A DNA stretch of 64,000 nucleotides from Haladaptatus caseinilyticus (GTDB lineage: Archaea; Halobacteriota; Halobacteria; Halobacteriales; Haladaptataceae): assembly GCF_026248685.1 (NCBI RefSeq), contig NZ_CP111036.1, positions 2,356,001 to 2,420,000 of the forward strand, read 5' to 3'. Shown here piece after piece: positions 35,980 through 44,944 of the stretch. Both the position numbers and the translations under genes were made by a program. The notes beneath the pieces were generated by a model. The model made no database searches. It was given only the letters and a program-made list of their open reading frames with translations, and was not told the origin of the DNA. Within the stretch, counting starts at the first letter, position 1. Each line of letters starts with the position of its first letter.

Positions 35980-37290
35980 ATGACACAGTGGATCGGACGG
36001 ACGTTCACGAGCGATACGGGATGGAACTTTCTCGAAACGATAGTCGATATCGGAAACCGCATGGCCGGGAGCGACGGCGAACGCCGCGGTGCGAAAGCGA
36101 CCCGAGATGCGCTCGAATCGGTCGGGGCGCGAAACGTGCGGCTGGACGAGTTCGAAATTCAAGGATGGGACCGAGGAACGAGTTCGATTCACGCAGGAGG
36201 GACGACGCAAGAATCCATTGCTCTTCCCCGCAGTCCATCCGGGAGCGCCGACGGCGAGTTAGTCGACCTCGGATACGGATTGCCGTCGGATTTCGTGGAG
36301 ACGGACATCGAGGGGAAGGTCGTGATGGTCGCTTCGAACGTTCCGGGCTACTACGACCGCTTCATCCACCGACGGGAGAAGTACTACTACGCCGTCGAAG
36401 GCGGGGCGGCGGCGTTCGTCTTCCGCAATCACGTCGAAGGCTGTCTTCCTCCGACGGGGAGCGTCGGTACCGAAGCGGACCCTATCGGTGATATTCCGTC
36501 CGTCGGCGTGAGCAAAGAAGTCGGGTCACGGCTTGCTCGTCGGTGGGAGGGCGACGACGTAACCGTCGAAGTCGAGGCGGATATCCACGACGCAACGAGC
36601 CAGAACGTCCACGCCGAACTCGGACCGGAGACGAACGAGCAGATACTCGTCACCAGTCATATCGACGCCCACGACGTCGCGGAGGGAGCGATGGACAACG
36701 GTGCCGGGAGTGCCATGGTCGTCGAGATGGCCCGTGCGCTGGCCGATCACGAGGACGAACTCGATACACGCATACATTTCGTCGCGTACGGAGCTGAAGA
36801 GGTCGGTCTCGTCGGGTCAAGCTACATGGCAGGAGAGATCGATCACGACAGTATCAAAGCAATCGTGAACAACGACGGCGTCGTCCGCGGTCGGACACTC
36901 TCGTTCTTCACCCACGGCTTTGACGAACTAAAGGAAGCGGCGAACGAAGTCGCGGACGAGTTCGGGCACCCGATCAAAACGATTCCGAAACAGGGGCCAC
37001 ACAGCGACCACTGGCCGTTCGTCCAGTGGGGCGTTCCGGGCTATCATGTGATGAGCGAAACCGGAAGCGAAGGACGAGGGTGGGGCCACACCTTCGCCGA
37101 CACGTTGGACAAAGTCGAAGTCCGTGACCTCCGCGAGCAGGCGATTTTGCTCACCGAACTCACCGTCCGCCTCGCAAGCGACGAGTTCGAGGTCCCCCAC
37201 AAGGAGCCCGGAGAAATTGCCGACGCGCTCGAAGCCGAGGATCAAGCGGCAGGGATGAAAATCATCGGCGACTGGCCGTACGACGAGTAA
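35980..37290 (+). CDS. M28-family metallopeptidase with PA domain
   Basis: 436 residues. A PA-like insert lies at about 95-195 (GYGLPSDFVETDIEGKVVMVASNVPGYYDR...). The zinc-binding peptidase core gives TSHIDAHDVAEGAMDNGAGS (His, Asp), AYGAEEVGLVGS (Glu pair), NNDGVV (Asp) and GPHSDHWPF (His). No signal peptide is visible, so it is probably cytosolic, unlike many bacterial M28 enzymes. A leaderless start is likely (TATA-like ACACTTAG about 30 bases upstream). Confidence 0.9.
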   Translation: MTQWIGRTFTSDTGWNFLETIVDIGNRMAGSDGERRGAKATRDALESVGARNVRLDEFEIQGWDRGTSSIHAGGTTQESIALPRSPSGSADGELVDLGYGLPSDFVETDIEGKVVMVASNVPGYYDRFIHRREKYYYAVEGGAAAFVFRNHVEGCLPPTGSVGTEADPIGDIPSVGVSKEVGSRLARRWEGDDVTVEVEADIHDATSQNVHAELGPETNEQILVTSHIDAHDVAEGAMDNGAGSAMVVEMARALADHEDELDTRIHFVAYGAEEVGLVGSSYMAGEIDHDSIKAIVNNDGVVRGRTLSFFTHGFDELKEAANEVADEFGHPIKTIPKQGPHSDHWPFVQWGVPGYHVMSETGSEGRGWGHTFADTLDKVEVRDLREQAILLTELTVRLASDEFEVPHKEPGEIADALEAEDQAAGMKIIGDWPYDE

Positions 37291-37367
37291 CGACATACAT
37301 CGACTAGAAACGGCCCCCAACGACCAGCGCGGTATCCTTTTCAAGACAGACCGAGAGTGTTCAGGTA

Positions 37368-37415
37368 ATGACCGAAACAGGCGACAGCCACGGAGGGCGG
37401 CCACGATGCGGATAG
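37368..37415 (+). CDS. Possible 15-residue leader ORF overlapping the next start
   Basis: ATG at 37368 begins MTETGDSHGGRPRCG and ends with TAG at 37415, ten bases inside the NAD-kinase-like gene. A TATA-like GGTATCCTTTT (37331-37341) would put transcription start close to this ATG. Overlap suggests coupling, but so short a frame may be chance. Confidence 0.25.
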   Translation: MTETGDSHGGRPRCG

Positions 37416-38143
37416 GTGTCGTACCAGGTGAAGATTCCTCGACCGTTCGTCGAATCGAAGATGCACTCTCCGATGCAACCCGTTCGGTGGACCAGGACGT
37501 ACAAGCCGTCCTCGATGCGGACCCGACTGCCGTCGTTGCAGTCGGCGAATCGGCCGTCATCGACCTCGTCGGTGCTGGCGTGTCGGTTCCCGTTCTGCCG
37601 GTCGATGCCGGGGCGGGTCTGGAGAGCGTTCCAGGGGAAAACGTCGAGTCGGCCATCGAAGACATGCTCTCCGGCGACTGGACGACAGCGGCACGACCGT
37701 TGCTTTCGGCATCGGTGGAGGGCGAACACGTCGCAGATGCACTGTTCGATGCGACACTCGTAACGCGCGAACCCGCGCGAATTTCCGAGTACGCCGTTCG
37801 CGCGAACGGTGACTCGGTCGCCCAATTCCGTGCCGATGCGGTCGTCACTGCGACGCCTGCCGGTAGCAGGGGCTATGCACGAGACGCGGGGGGTCCGGTC
37901 GTACAACCCGGTTCGGGCGTGCTTTCGGTCGTTCCAGTCGCGCCGTTTGCCATCCATGTAGACGACTGGGTACTCAGTGGCCCCGTAACGCTTTCCGTCG
38001 AGCGTGACGAGGATGCAGTGGAACTTCTCGCCGACGACAGGGATATCTGCCCCATCGAACCTCACGAAGCCGTCGAACTGGCGGTCGATGGCAGTTTCGA
38101 AGTCGTTTCCCTCGATTCGAGCAGGAGTTTCTTCGACGAGTGA
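37406..38143 (+). CDS. NAD kinase-like protein lacking the GGDG motif
   Basis: 245 residues. The C-terminal half carries the NAD-kinase beta-sandwich pattern: TPAGSRGYARDAGGPVVQPG (counterpart of TPTGSTAY...AGGP) and VVPVAPFAIH (counterpart of TPI.PH). The N-terminal half should contain GGDGT, but reads VVAVGESAVIDL at that place, so the phosphate-binding motif is missing. It is probably a divergent paralogue that lost or changed activity, perhaps a regulator or a kinase with another chemistry. A second canonical enzyme elsewhere in the genome would be expected. Confidence 0.75.
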   Translation: MRIGVVPGEDSSTVRRIEDALSDATRSVDQDVQAVLDADPTAVVAVGESAVIDLVGAGVSVPVLPVDAGAGLESVPGENVESAIEDMLSGDWTTAARPLLSASVEGEHVADALFDATLVTREPARISEYAVRANGDSVAQFRADAVVTATPAGSRGYARDAGGPVVQPGSGVLSVVPVAPFAIHVDDWVLSGPVTLSVERDEDAVELLADDRDICPIEPHEAVELAVDGSFEVVSLDSSRSFFDE

Positions 38144-38196
38144 CTGTTCGACCGAATTGGAAAGAATATAATACGCTGTCCTACTGAGTTTCGGGC

Positions 38197-38631
38197 ATGC
38201 AAGCGCTATCGTTGCTCGGGCCGCTCGACGTGCTCGAACCTATCGCGAGATACGTCGTGCTCGGACTCGTGTTGGTCAACATGGGGACACGGATGCTCGC
38301 GTTTCGGAACTACAAGAAGCAAGCGCGGGACGATGACCGTGAGACGCTCAGTCGCTGGGTTCCACACGAAATCTCGAACGTATTACTGGTGCTCGCGTCG
38401 TTCTATCTCCTGACGCTCCACCACCACGCCGGTATCGTCCTCTCGACGCTCGTCCTCGGTCTGTTCCTCACGGACTTCTTCGAGGTCGAAGCGCGCTCCG
38501 TCGAGATGCGTCGGGGTGTTCCATTGGACAAGCCGAAAGCGGCACTTACCGCATCGTTCGTCGTGTTCCTCTACGCGGCATACCTCAGTGTCTTCTTCCT
38601 CATCAAACCGTTCTGGAGCGCGATCATCTGA
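38197..38631 (+). CDS. Four-helix membrane protein of unknown function
   Basis: 144 residues with about four hydrophobic segments (8-32, 52-68, 72-88 and 112-138) and a charged loop (RNYKKQARDDDRETLSRW). Histidines LHHHAG lie at a helix boundary. A TATA-like GAATATAATA (38164-38173) sits 24-33 bases upstream of the ATG, so it is leaderless and alone. I do not recognise a functional family. Confidence 0.7.
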   Translation: MQALSLLGPLDVLEPIARYVVLGLVLVNMGTRMLAFRNYKKQARDDDRETLSRWVPHEISNVLLVLASFYLLTLHHHAGIVLSTLVLGLFLTDFFEVEARSVEMRRGVPLDKPKAALTASFVVFLYAAYLSVFFLIKPFWSAII

Positions 38632-38761
38632 GGCGTATCGGCCGATCATTTTCCAATCTGTACTCTCGTTTCGACTCCTCCCGAGTGCCGATAGCGATTC
38701 GACTGATGGGGGCGCGAAAGGGCAAACCTCAAGTTTTAGGTATTCCTAATTCGGTTCGACA

Positions 38762-39295
38762 ATGGAACTGACGCGCCGAGACGCGCTCGCCGCGCTCGGA
38801 GCGACGGGCATCGCAGTCACCGGTGGTGCGGCCCTGTTGGACTCCCTCGAATCGGGTGATTCGGCCGATTCGCTATCCGACGACGATATCGACACCCTCG
38901 TCGCGGTTGCGGAGGTCGTCTATCCCTCCGAACTGTCCGGCGTCCGTGAGTTCGTAGCGACGTACTCGGTCGGGCGTACCGAGGGGCGCCAGGAGTATCG
39001 GCAGGGGCTGATAGACTCAGTCGCTACGCTAACCGACTACGCCACTGAGTGGCACGACGGTCGGTATTCGACCCTCAACGCGGCGACGAGGGACACACTC
39101 CTTCGACAGATGGGGGTTGCAGAGGCAACGCCGACGGCCGATGGCACTGACGCAGAGCGGGTTCGGTACTACCTCGTCAACGACCTACTGTTTGCGCTCT
39201 TTTCCTCGCCGACGGGTGGAAAACTCGCGGGCATCGAGAATCCACAGGGTCACCCCGGGGGACTGGAAAGCTATCGACGAGGGCCCAAGGAATGA
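38762..39295 (+). CDS. Twin-arginine small (gamma) subunit of a membrane GMC dehydrogenase
   Basis: 177 residues. LTRRDALAALGATG (residues 3-16) is a twin-arginine signal. The rest matches the gluconate 2-dehydrogenase subunit 3 family: a helical protein with LVAVAEVVYPSE. In bacteria this subunit carries the catalytic FAD subunit, which lacks its own signal, through the Tat pore. Its stop overlaps the GMC gene start as ATGA, consistent with that role. A TATA-like GTTTTAGG lies about 25 bases upstream. Confidence 0.82.
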   Translation: MELTRRDALAALGATGIAVTGGAALLDSLESGDSADSLSDDDIDTLVAVAEVVYPSELSGVREFVATYSVGRTEGRQEYRQGLIDSVATLTDYATEWHDGRYSTLNAATRDTLLRQMGVAEATPTADGTDAERVRYYLVNDLLFALFSSPTGGKLAGIENPQGHPGGLESYRRGPKE

Positions 39296-40899
39296 ACGCA
39301 AGCGACGACCCCGACCGAACGCCGTCGGAACGAACGGACGTGTGTGTCGTCGGCGCTGGCCCGGCGGGGGCGCTGGTCGCACACTCGCTCGCTCGACGGG
39401 GACACGACGTGGTCGTCCTCGAAGGCGGCGACCGATTCGATTTCGACGACAGAAAGCAGCGAATGGAACGTTCGATTCGCCCCGGTCACGATGCCCTTTC
39501 CGTCTGGGACATGGGCGGTCAACGGGACGCCTATACGTCCACGGGGGAGCAGTTCTATCCGCTGAATCACGCGCGGGTCAAGGGAGTCGGCGGCACGACG
39601 CTCCACTGGCAAGGAATGGTGATGCGCCTGCACGAAAGCGACTTCGAATCGTGGCCCATCTCCTACGACGACCTGCGCCCGTACTACGCCCGTGCCGAAA
39701 CCGCCCTCGGTGTTGCCGGTGCTGACGACAATCCCTTCGCCCCACCGCGCGAAACGCCGTTTCCGCTGCCCGCCTTTCGACCGTCCTACAGCGACTCCCT
39801 CTTCGCCGAGGCGTGCGAAAAACTCGGCGTTACGATGCACTCGGTGCCAAGCGCCCGCAACTCGGAACCGTACGACGACCGCGGGCAGTGTGTTAGCTAT
39901 GGTACCTGCAAACCCGTCTGCCCCTCCGGCGCGAAGTACAGTGCCGACGTGCACGTCCGAAAAGCCGAGGCTGAAGGTGCGCGGATTATCGACCGCGCCC
40001 GCGTTCACCGATTGGAACACGACGACGGGGGGGAGCGAATCGAGGCCGCGGTGTACGCAACGCCGAACGGTGAACATCGACAGGAAGCACGCGAGTTCGT
40101 ACTGGCCGGTGGTGGCGTCGAGACGCCGCGACTGCTTTTGCTCTCGAAAAGCGCACAGTATCCCCAGGGATTCGCCAACTCCAGCGGTGCAGTCGGACGT
40201 TACTTCATGGAACACCTGTTCGCCGGAATGGGCGGACGAATCGAGAGACGAACCCGGCAGAATCACGTCGGATTCATGACCAGCGAGTGCCACCAGTTTT
40301 ACGACGAGCCGGGACGAGGAACGGACGGCATTCCCGACTCCGGCGACGAACTCACGCCGCTCAAACTCGAATTTCTGAACTACGCCGGGCCATCGCCGGT
40401 CGAAATCGCGCTCGGTGCGAACGAATGGGGCGACGACCTGCTCTCGTCGATTCGTCAGCAGTACGGCAACGACATCGGAATGGGTGCGTTGGCTGGCCAA
40501 CGGCCTCGAGCGGAAAACCGAATCACGCTGGATCACGGGACGAAAGACGACCACGGGAACCCCGTTCCGAAAATCCATTGGCAAGTAGACGGACGAACAA
40601 AAGCGACCCTCCGCCGAGCAAACGAGATTCAGCGCGCGATTCTGGGGGAACTCGATGCAGACATCACGTGGCAGGTCGGTCCCGACAACACCGGTCCCGC
40701 GTTTCATCACATGGGCACGACGCGGATGGGGACCGATCCGAACGAGAGCGTAGTAAATCTACGGCTCAGAACTCACGACTTCGAAAACTGTACCATCGCG
40801 TCGAGTAGTGTGTTCGTCACGAGCGGCGCGATGAACCCGACCCTCACGATTGCGGCCCTCGCGCTGAAGGCGAGCGACCACATTCACGAGCGACTCTAA
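39292..40899 (+). CDS. GMC-family FAD dehydrogenase (sugar/alcohol), catalytic subunit
   Basis: 535 residues. The FAD Rossmann motif CVVGAGPAGALVAHSLARRG is N-terminal (about 18-37); VKGVGGTTLHWQG follows; the C-terminus has FHHMGTTRMG with the active His and GAMNPTLTIAALALKASDHI with the active Asn. Cys200, Cys206 and Cys210 (CVSYGTCKPVC) match the cysteine cluster that holds a 3Fe4S centre in FAD-glucose dehydrogenase relatives. There is no signal, so export would depend on the upstream subunit. The multihaem cytochrome c subunit of bacterial complexes is absent nearby; halocyanin is a possible acceptor. Confidence 0.9.
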   Translation: MNASDDPDRTPSERTDVCVVGAGPAGALVAHSLARRGHDVVVLEGGDRFDFDDRKQRMERSIRPGHDALSVWDMGGQRDAYTSTGEQFYPLNHARVKGVGGTTLHWQGMVMRLHESDFESWPISYDDLRPYYARAETALGVAGADDNPFAPPRETPFPLPAFRPSYSDSLFAEACEKLGVTMHSVPSARNSEPYDDRGQCVSYGTCKPVCPSGAKYSADVHVRKAEAEGARIIDRARVHRLEHDDGGERIEAAVYATPNGEHRQEAREFVLAGGGVETPRLLLLSKSAQYPQGFANSSGAVGRYFMEHLFAGMGGRIERRTRQNHVGFMTSECHQFYDEPGRGTDGIPDSGDELTPLKLEFLNYAGPSPVEIALGANEWGDDLLSSIRQQYGNDIGMGALAGQRPRAENRITLDHGTKDDHGNPVPKIHWQVDGRTKATLRRANEIQRAILGELDADITWQVGPDNTGPAFHHMGTTRMGTDPNESVVNLRLRTHDFENCTIASSSVFVTSGAMNPTLTIAALALKASDHIHERL

Positions 40900-41834
40900 T
40901 CGTCGCTTTCGTCGGTCGTGGTTTCGTCATCGACGACCTCATCGCCCGTGAATTGCCGGTTTTTCGAGTTCCGTCGCCGCCAGACGAACATCCCACCGAC
41001 CGGGAGGGACAGAACGGCGACATACGGGAGGAGATACGCGACCCCGACTATTACAGCCCGAAGCACGACGAGCGAGCCATCCACCGATTCGAGGAAGGCG
41101 GCCAGTACGCTCGTGTCGTACCACGATTTCTGCCCCGCCGTCCTCGTCTCCGAAGGGGGTCGCGGCTCGTTTATCCTCACCGTTATCGTCGAATAGGCAA
41201 CTCGCCCCTCGAGTGACTGCTTTTTCGCCTCCAATCGCTCGATTTCGGATTGGACGTTTGAGAGTCGTTTTTCGACTGCGAGTACGCCTTCGGTGTCGCT
41301 GGCGTTTTGATACAGGTCGCGAAGTTTTCCGCGCTGTGACCGCAAGTTTGTCAATCGAGCTTCGATATCGACGAGTCGGTCGCTCACGTCCTTCGTCCCG
41401 GTGCTGGCCTTTTCCACTCGTCCTACCCGCCTCGCTTCCTGGAAGAACGTCGAGAACTTTTCCGCTGGGATTCGGAAGACGATTTTACCCGTCGTCCACG
41501 TCTCGTTTCCGTTTCGGTGGACACGCTGGGTCGAATCGCTGACGAACCCGCCGTGTTCCCGGGCCACCCGAGAGAGGTTCGTGTTGGTCCGGTCGAAACT
41601 CTCGACCTGGAGCGTGACGTTCCCGGTTCGAACGAGTGCCCGCCGTTGAACGGTGAGCGCGCTTCGTTGATTGCCCGTCGCCGCCGTGCTGTCAGCTTGC
41701 GATTTCCCCCCAGCGTCACCCTTTCGGCTCCCCGACCCGTCTTTTCCTGCGTCGTTTCCACCCATACCGGAGCAACCGGCGAGCGTAACGAGGACGACAA
41801 GCGAGAGTGCTAGGAATTTCCGCCTTGATGTCAT
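40896..41834 (-). CDS. DUF4349 domain lipoprotein
   Basis: 312 residues. A lipobox signal (VTLAGCSG, lipid Cys at residue 20) is followed by a Ser/Gly/Lys linker, the DUF4349 core (RTGNVTLQVESFD ... GGFVSDSTQRV ... TGKIVFRIPAEKFSTFF), a coiled-coil stretch (about 155-215, DIEARLTNLRSQRGKLRDLYQ) and a membrane helix near 255-280. The tail is cytosolic and acidic. Function is unknown; the family is widespread in bacteria and archaea. It converges with the GMC gene, overlapping four bases. Confidence 0.85.
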   Translation of the reverse strand: MTSRRKFLALSLVVLVTLAGCSGMGGNDAGKDGSGSRKGDAGGKSQADSTAATGNQRSALTVQRRALVRTGNVTLQVESFDRTNTNLSRVAREHGGFVSDSTQRVHRNGNETWTTGKIVFRIPAEKFSTFFQEARRVGRVEKASTGTKDVSDRLVDIEARLTNLRSQRGKLRDLYQNASDTEGVLAVEKRLSNVQSEIERLEAKKQSLEGRVAYSTITVRINEPRPPSETRTAGQKSWYDTSVLAAFLESVDGSLVVLRAVIVGVAYLLPYVAVLSLPVGGMFVWRRRNSKNRQFTGDEVVDDETTTDESDD

Positions 41835-42070
41835 GAATTTTATTGTTCATTGCATCAACAAAGGTGTTCGGTAGAGTGAAAGAACCGTTTGACTCTCGAA
41901 AAGTGCCACGGGAAAAGAGAAATGACGGGAGAGGTGTGTGGAAATATCGTTGGCGGATCACACAAGCCATACACCTCGGCACTCGTATCGCACGTTCACG
42001 GGTTCCCGCCCGGGCCAAATTCGACCGGCTCGTACCCCGGTCTCGATGCGAACACGAGTCGGGTATCGTC

Positions 42071-42601
42071 TCAGTCCTTCCGCTTGACCACGTCGCCGAG
42101 GGTCGTGCCGCCGGTCGAACTGCCGCCGCTCCACTCCTCATCGTCCGCTCCGGAACTCCCGGCGTTGAGACTGATATCGAGCTTTTTCTCGAGCTTCTTC
42201 TGCACGCTGTCGCTTGGAAGCATGTCACCGCGTTCGAGCTTTCGGATGAGGCTCGCCTTCTCGTTGAGTTCTTTGGCAAGGTCTTCCTGACTCAGCCCAT
42301 CGGATTCGCGCGCGTTGCGTATTCGGTCGTCGTAATCCTGTGCGATTTCGTCCATGTCGTCGAACATGTCCGAGGGGCGCGAGCGCGAGCCGCCCGACGA
42401 CGAGCGCGAGGTACTGGTACTCCCGCTGGACTTGCCCGAGGATGAGGAGGTAGAGTATTTCGTGGACGTAGAAGAGGTCTGCTGAGTCTTCACTTCCGTC
42501 CCGAAGTCAGCGCAGTTGTCACAGACATCCAACTCCGCACCTTCGACCTTGATCTTCTTCGGCGAGGCCGTTTCGGCACCGCACATCTCACACTGAACCA
42601 T
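42071..42601 (-). CDS. MBF1-type transcription factor with zinc ribbon and HTH
   Basis: 176 residues from MVQCEMCGAETASPKK, the usual start. An N-terminal zinc ribbon (CEMC ... CDNC) and a C-terminal Cro/C1-type helix-turn-helix (SDGLSQEDLAKELNEKASLIRKLERGDMLPSD, about 110-145) are linked by a Ser/Thr/Gly low-complexity stretch (about 45-85). This is the archaeal homologue of multiprotein bridging factor 1. Transcribed alone, just upstream of the phosphatidyltransferase 3' end. Confidence 0.9.
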   Translation of the reverse strand: MVQCEMCGAETASPKKIKVEGAELDVCDNCADFGTEVKTQQTSSTSTKYSTSSSSGKSSGSTSTSRSSSGGSRSRPSDMFDDMDEIAQDYDDRIRNARESDGLSQEDLAKELNEKASLIRKLERGDMLPSDSVQKKLEKKLDISLNAGSSGADDEEWSGGSSTGGTTLGDVVKRKD

Positions 42602-42652
42602 GTGTTGACGTTTACCGTCTCGACTCATAAATGGCACGCCACATGACCCCTT

Positions 42653-43258
42653 TCAGGCCAGCGCGTGCCACGAGTAATAGAACCGCTGAAGCGCGGTGAA
42701 ATGCCCGATTACGGCGAGAAATCCGAGCAGAAGCGCCACGAGCGAGTAGCCACCGACGGACCCAACGAAGGCGGCGATACCACCGACGAGTCCGATGAGG
42801 GCGAGCCTGTCCGCCCGTCCGACCAAACCACCGTACACGCGGTCGAGACCGACTGCTTGGGCTTGCGTACCGAGGTACGACGTCATCAGGACGCCGGTTA
42901 CTGCCGCAAGTCCGAGGGCATATTGGCCGAGTCCCGCGGAGAGTCCGGCGATGAGGACGATGTCCGCGTAACGGTCGAGCACGTGGTCGAGCAAATCTCC
43001 AGCTTTGGAGTCCGTGCCGAGTTCGCGCGCCAGTGCTCCGTCGAGCAGGTCGAGCCAGCCGTTCAGGAAGACGAGTATCGCGCCGACGAGATACCACATC
43101 GGCATCGTTTCACCGAGGTAGAACGCCCATCCCGCACCGCCAGCGAGCAGGAACGCGATAACGCTGATGGCGTCTGGGGTCAACCCGGCTTGCTTCGACG
43201 CCGAAACGAACGGGCGGAGCGCACGATTTGCGACGGGGCGGAGTTGGTCGAGCGTCAT
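42653..43258 (-). CDS. CDP-alcohol phosphatidyltransferase family enzyme
   Basis: 201 residues with about five to six membrane helices. The family motif D-G-x2-A-R-x8-G-x3-D-x3-D reads DGALARELGTDSKAGDLLDHVLDRYAD (about 72-98). The enzyme condenses a CDP-archaeol type donor with an alcohol such as inositol phosphate, glycerol phosphate or serine; the acceptor cannot be read from sequence. Start overlaps the stop of the adenylate-kinase-like gene (ATGA). Confidence 0.85.
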   Translation of the reverse strand: MTLDQLRPVANRALRPFVSASKQAGLTPDAISVIAFLLAGGAGWAFYLGETMPMWYLVGAILVFLNGWLDLLDGALARELGTDSKAGDLLDHVLDRYADIVLIAGLSAGLGQYALGLAAVTGVLMTSYLGTQAQAVGLDRVYGGLVGRADRLALIGLVGGIAAFVGSVGGYSLVALLLGFLAVIGHFTALQRFYYSWHALA

Positions 43259-43779
43259 AGATAATCGATGTAATCGACAGTTCCAGCGGAAGGCGCGCGC
43301 TCTCCTCGGATAACCGCTTCGATGTCGGCTGACACGTCCGCCGGCGTTCGGTCGGTCGTCTCGATTTCGTACACCGTTTCGGTGCCGTGTGCTGCAACGG
43401 CTTCCGAGAGGATTACGTCGAGAGCTTCACTATCCGCGTTCTCCTCGGCTTTCGCTTGCGTTTCGCCGCGGTCCGTTAGTCGTTCTTCCAGTTGCGCTGG
43501 GTGGCATCGAAGGACGACGACCCTGTCCGCATCGAAGTGGTGTGCCAAATGTGAATCTACGAGGAGACCAGCGTCGTCGTTCTCCCGGTCACGCTCTGTC
43601 AACCACTCTCGAACCGCGTCGAAATCCGCGAGGAGACTGTCCCGCTCTTCGTCCGTGCCCTCGTCCAGCCCCTCCTCCCGTATCACATCGTTCAGATGGA
43701 CCACCTCGAGGTCGGATTCGATCATTTCGGTCACGGTCGTTTTTCCAGTCCCCGGGGTTCCGGTCACGGCAACCCTCAC
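43255..43779 (-). CDS. Archaeal adenylate-kinase-like NMP kinase (Fap7/hCINAP type)
   Basis: 174 residues from a GTG start (VRVAVTGTPGTGKTTV) that overlaps the hisC stop as GTGA; no ATG fits. The P-loop GTPGTGKTT is at residues 6-14; LVDSHLAHHF and RCHPAQLEERL follow the Fap7 pattern. Such enzymes have AMP kinase or ATPase activity and help small-subunit ribosome maturation in other organisms. It is the middle gene of the hisC-kinase-phosphatidyltransferase operon. Confidence 0.85.
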   Translation of the reverse strand: MRVAVTGTPGTGKTTVTEMIESDLEVVHLNDVIREEGLDEGTDEERDSLLADFDAVREWLTERDRENDDAGLLVDSHLAHHFDADRVVVLRCHPAQLEERLTDRGETQAKAEENADSEALDVILSEAVAAHGTETVYEIETTDRTPADVSADIEAVIRGERAPSAGTVDYIDYL

Positions 43780-44849
43780 GCCGAGAGCACCTCGTTGAGT
43801 TCGCGGACTGCCCGCTTGGTTTCGTCTTTCGTCCCACAGGTTATTCGAACGCATTCGGGGAGGCCGAAACTCGTACAGTCACGGAGGATGACGCCACGCT
43901 CCTGAACCGCGTCGGCGACCTCGGTGGCGGATCCGACCTCCGCGAGAACGAAGTTGCCGTGGCTTTCCCACGTCGATGCGTCGAGCGTTTCGTAGATGTA
44001 TTCGCGCGCCCAGCGCGCTGTCTCGACCGATTTCTCGACATGCTCGTCGTCCGAGAGCGCGGCGAGTCCGGCCCGACAGGCGAGTTCGCTCGCGGCGAAC
44101 GGCGTGTTGACTCGGGCGTAGGCGTCGGCCCAATCGTCGGGAACGACGGCGTAGCCGAGTCGGACGCCAGCCAGCCCGAACGCCTTGGAGAATGTTCTGA
44201 GAACGGCCACGTCGTCGCGCTCGTCGAGCAGGGAAATCGCGGTCTCCGTTTCGGCGTATTCGCCATACGCCTCGTCCACGACGACGAGAGTTCGTTCGTC
44301 CGTTTCGTCCGCGATCGATTCGATCGTGTCCAGCGAGAAAACCCCGCCGGACGGGTTGTGCGGACTGGTGAGATAGACGATTCGTTCCCCGTCGTAGGCC
44401 GAAAGGACGGTGTCCGCGGTGAGTCCGAACCCGTCCGACTTCGAGAGGGAGTAGTCGTTCACCTCGCCGTGGTGGTAGCGTGCACTCATGCCGTAGTAGG
44501 CGAAACCCGGTGACGGTACCAGGACTTCGTCACCGGGGTCGAGCATCGCTCGGGAGAGGTAATCGAGCGCACCATCGCCGCCGTTGGCCAGCCACACCTG
44601 CACCGGTTCGACGGCCCATCGCTTGGCGAGTCGTGCGGTGAGATCCGTATGCGACGCTTTCGGGTAGGAACTGGCGTTCCCTGCCCCGGTTCGAATGGCA
44701 TCGACTGCCGCCGGACTCGGGCCGAACGGGTTCTCGTTCGACGCGAGTTTCACGAGGTCGTCGGGGTCGAATCCGAGTTCCCGAGCGACCTCTTCGATGC
44801 CCCGCCCGGCCTGATACGCTACGTGCGCGGAGAGGTCTCGTGGTTCCAT
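43776..44849 (-). CDS. hisC: Histidinol-phosphate aminotransferase
   Basis: 357 residues from MEPRDLSAHVAYQAGRG. Class I/II aminotransferase features: KLASNENPFGPSP, TSPHNPSGG, VVVDEAYGEY and the PLP lysine in RTFSKAFGLAGVRLGYA. It converts imidazole acetol phosphate to histidinol phosphate. It leads a three-gene operon with overlaps at each junction; no other his gene is nearby. A TATA-like CTTAAGG on the minus strand lies about 25 bases upstream. Confidence 0.92.
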   Translation of the reverse strand: MEPRDLSAHVAYQAGRGIEEVARELGFDPDDLVKLASNENPFGPSPAAVDAIRTGAGNASSYPKASHTDLTARLAKRWAVEPVQVWLANGGDGALDYLSRAMLDPGDEVLVPSPGFAYYGMSARYHHGEVNDYSLSKSDGFGLTADTVLSAYDGERIVYLTSPHNPSGGVFSLDTIESIADETDERTLVVVDEAYGEYAETETAISLLDERDDVAVLRTFSKAFGLAGVRLGYAVVPDDWADAYARVNTPFAASELACRAGLAALSDDEHVEKSVETARWAREYIYETLDASTWESHGNFVLAEVGSATEVADAVQERGVILRDCTSFGLPECVRITCGTKDETKRAVRELNEVLSA

Positions 44850-44944
44850 ATCGTGAGGAAGTGACCGACTAGCCTTAAGTATGGCCACCTGAGGCCAATA
44901 CGCCTAAGCAATCCTGTAGCGACCCCCTGTTGGAGGTCCTAAGG

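Noticed and set aside
39271-40710. 479-codon minus-strand frame opposite the GMC dehydrogenase
   Set aside because: Shadow of a gene with clear FAD and active-site motifs.
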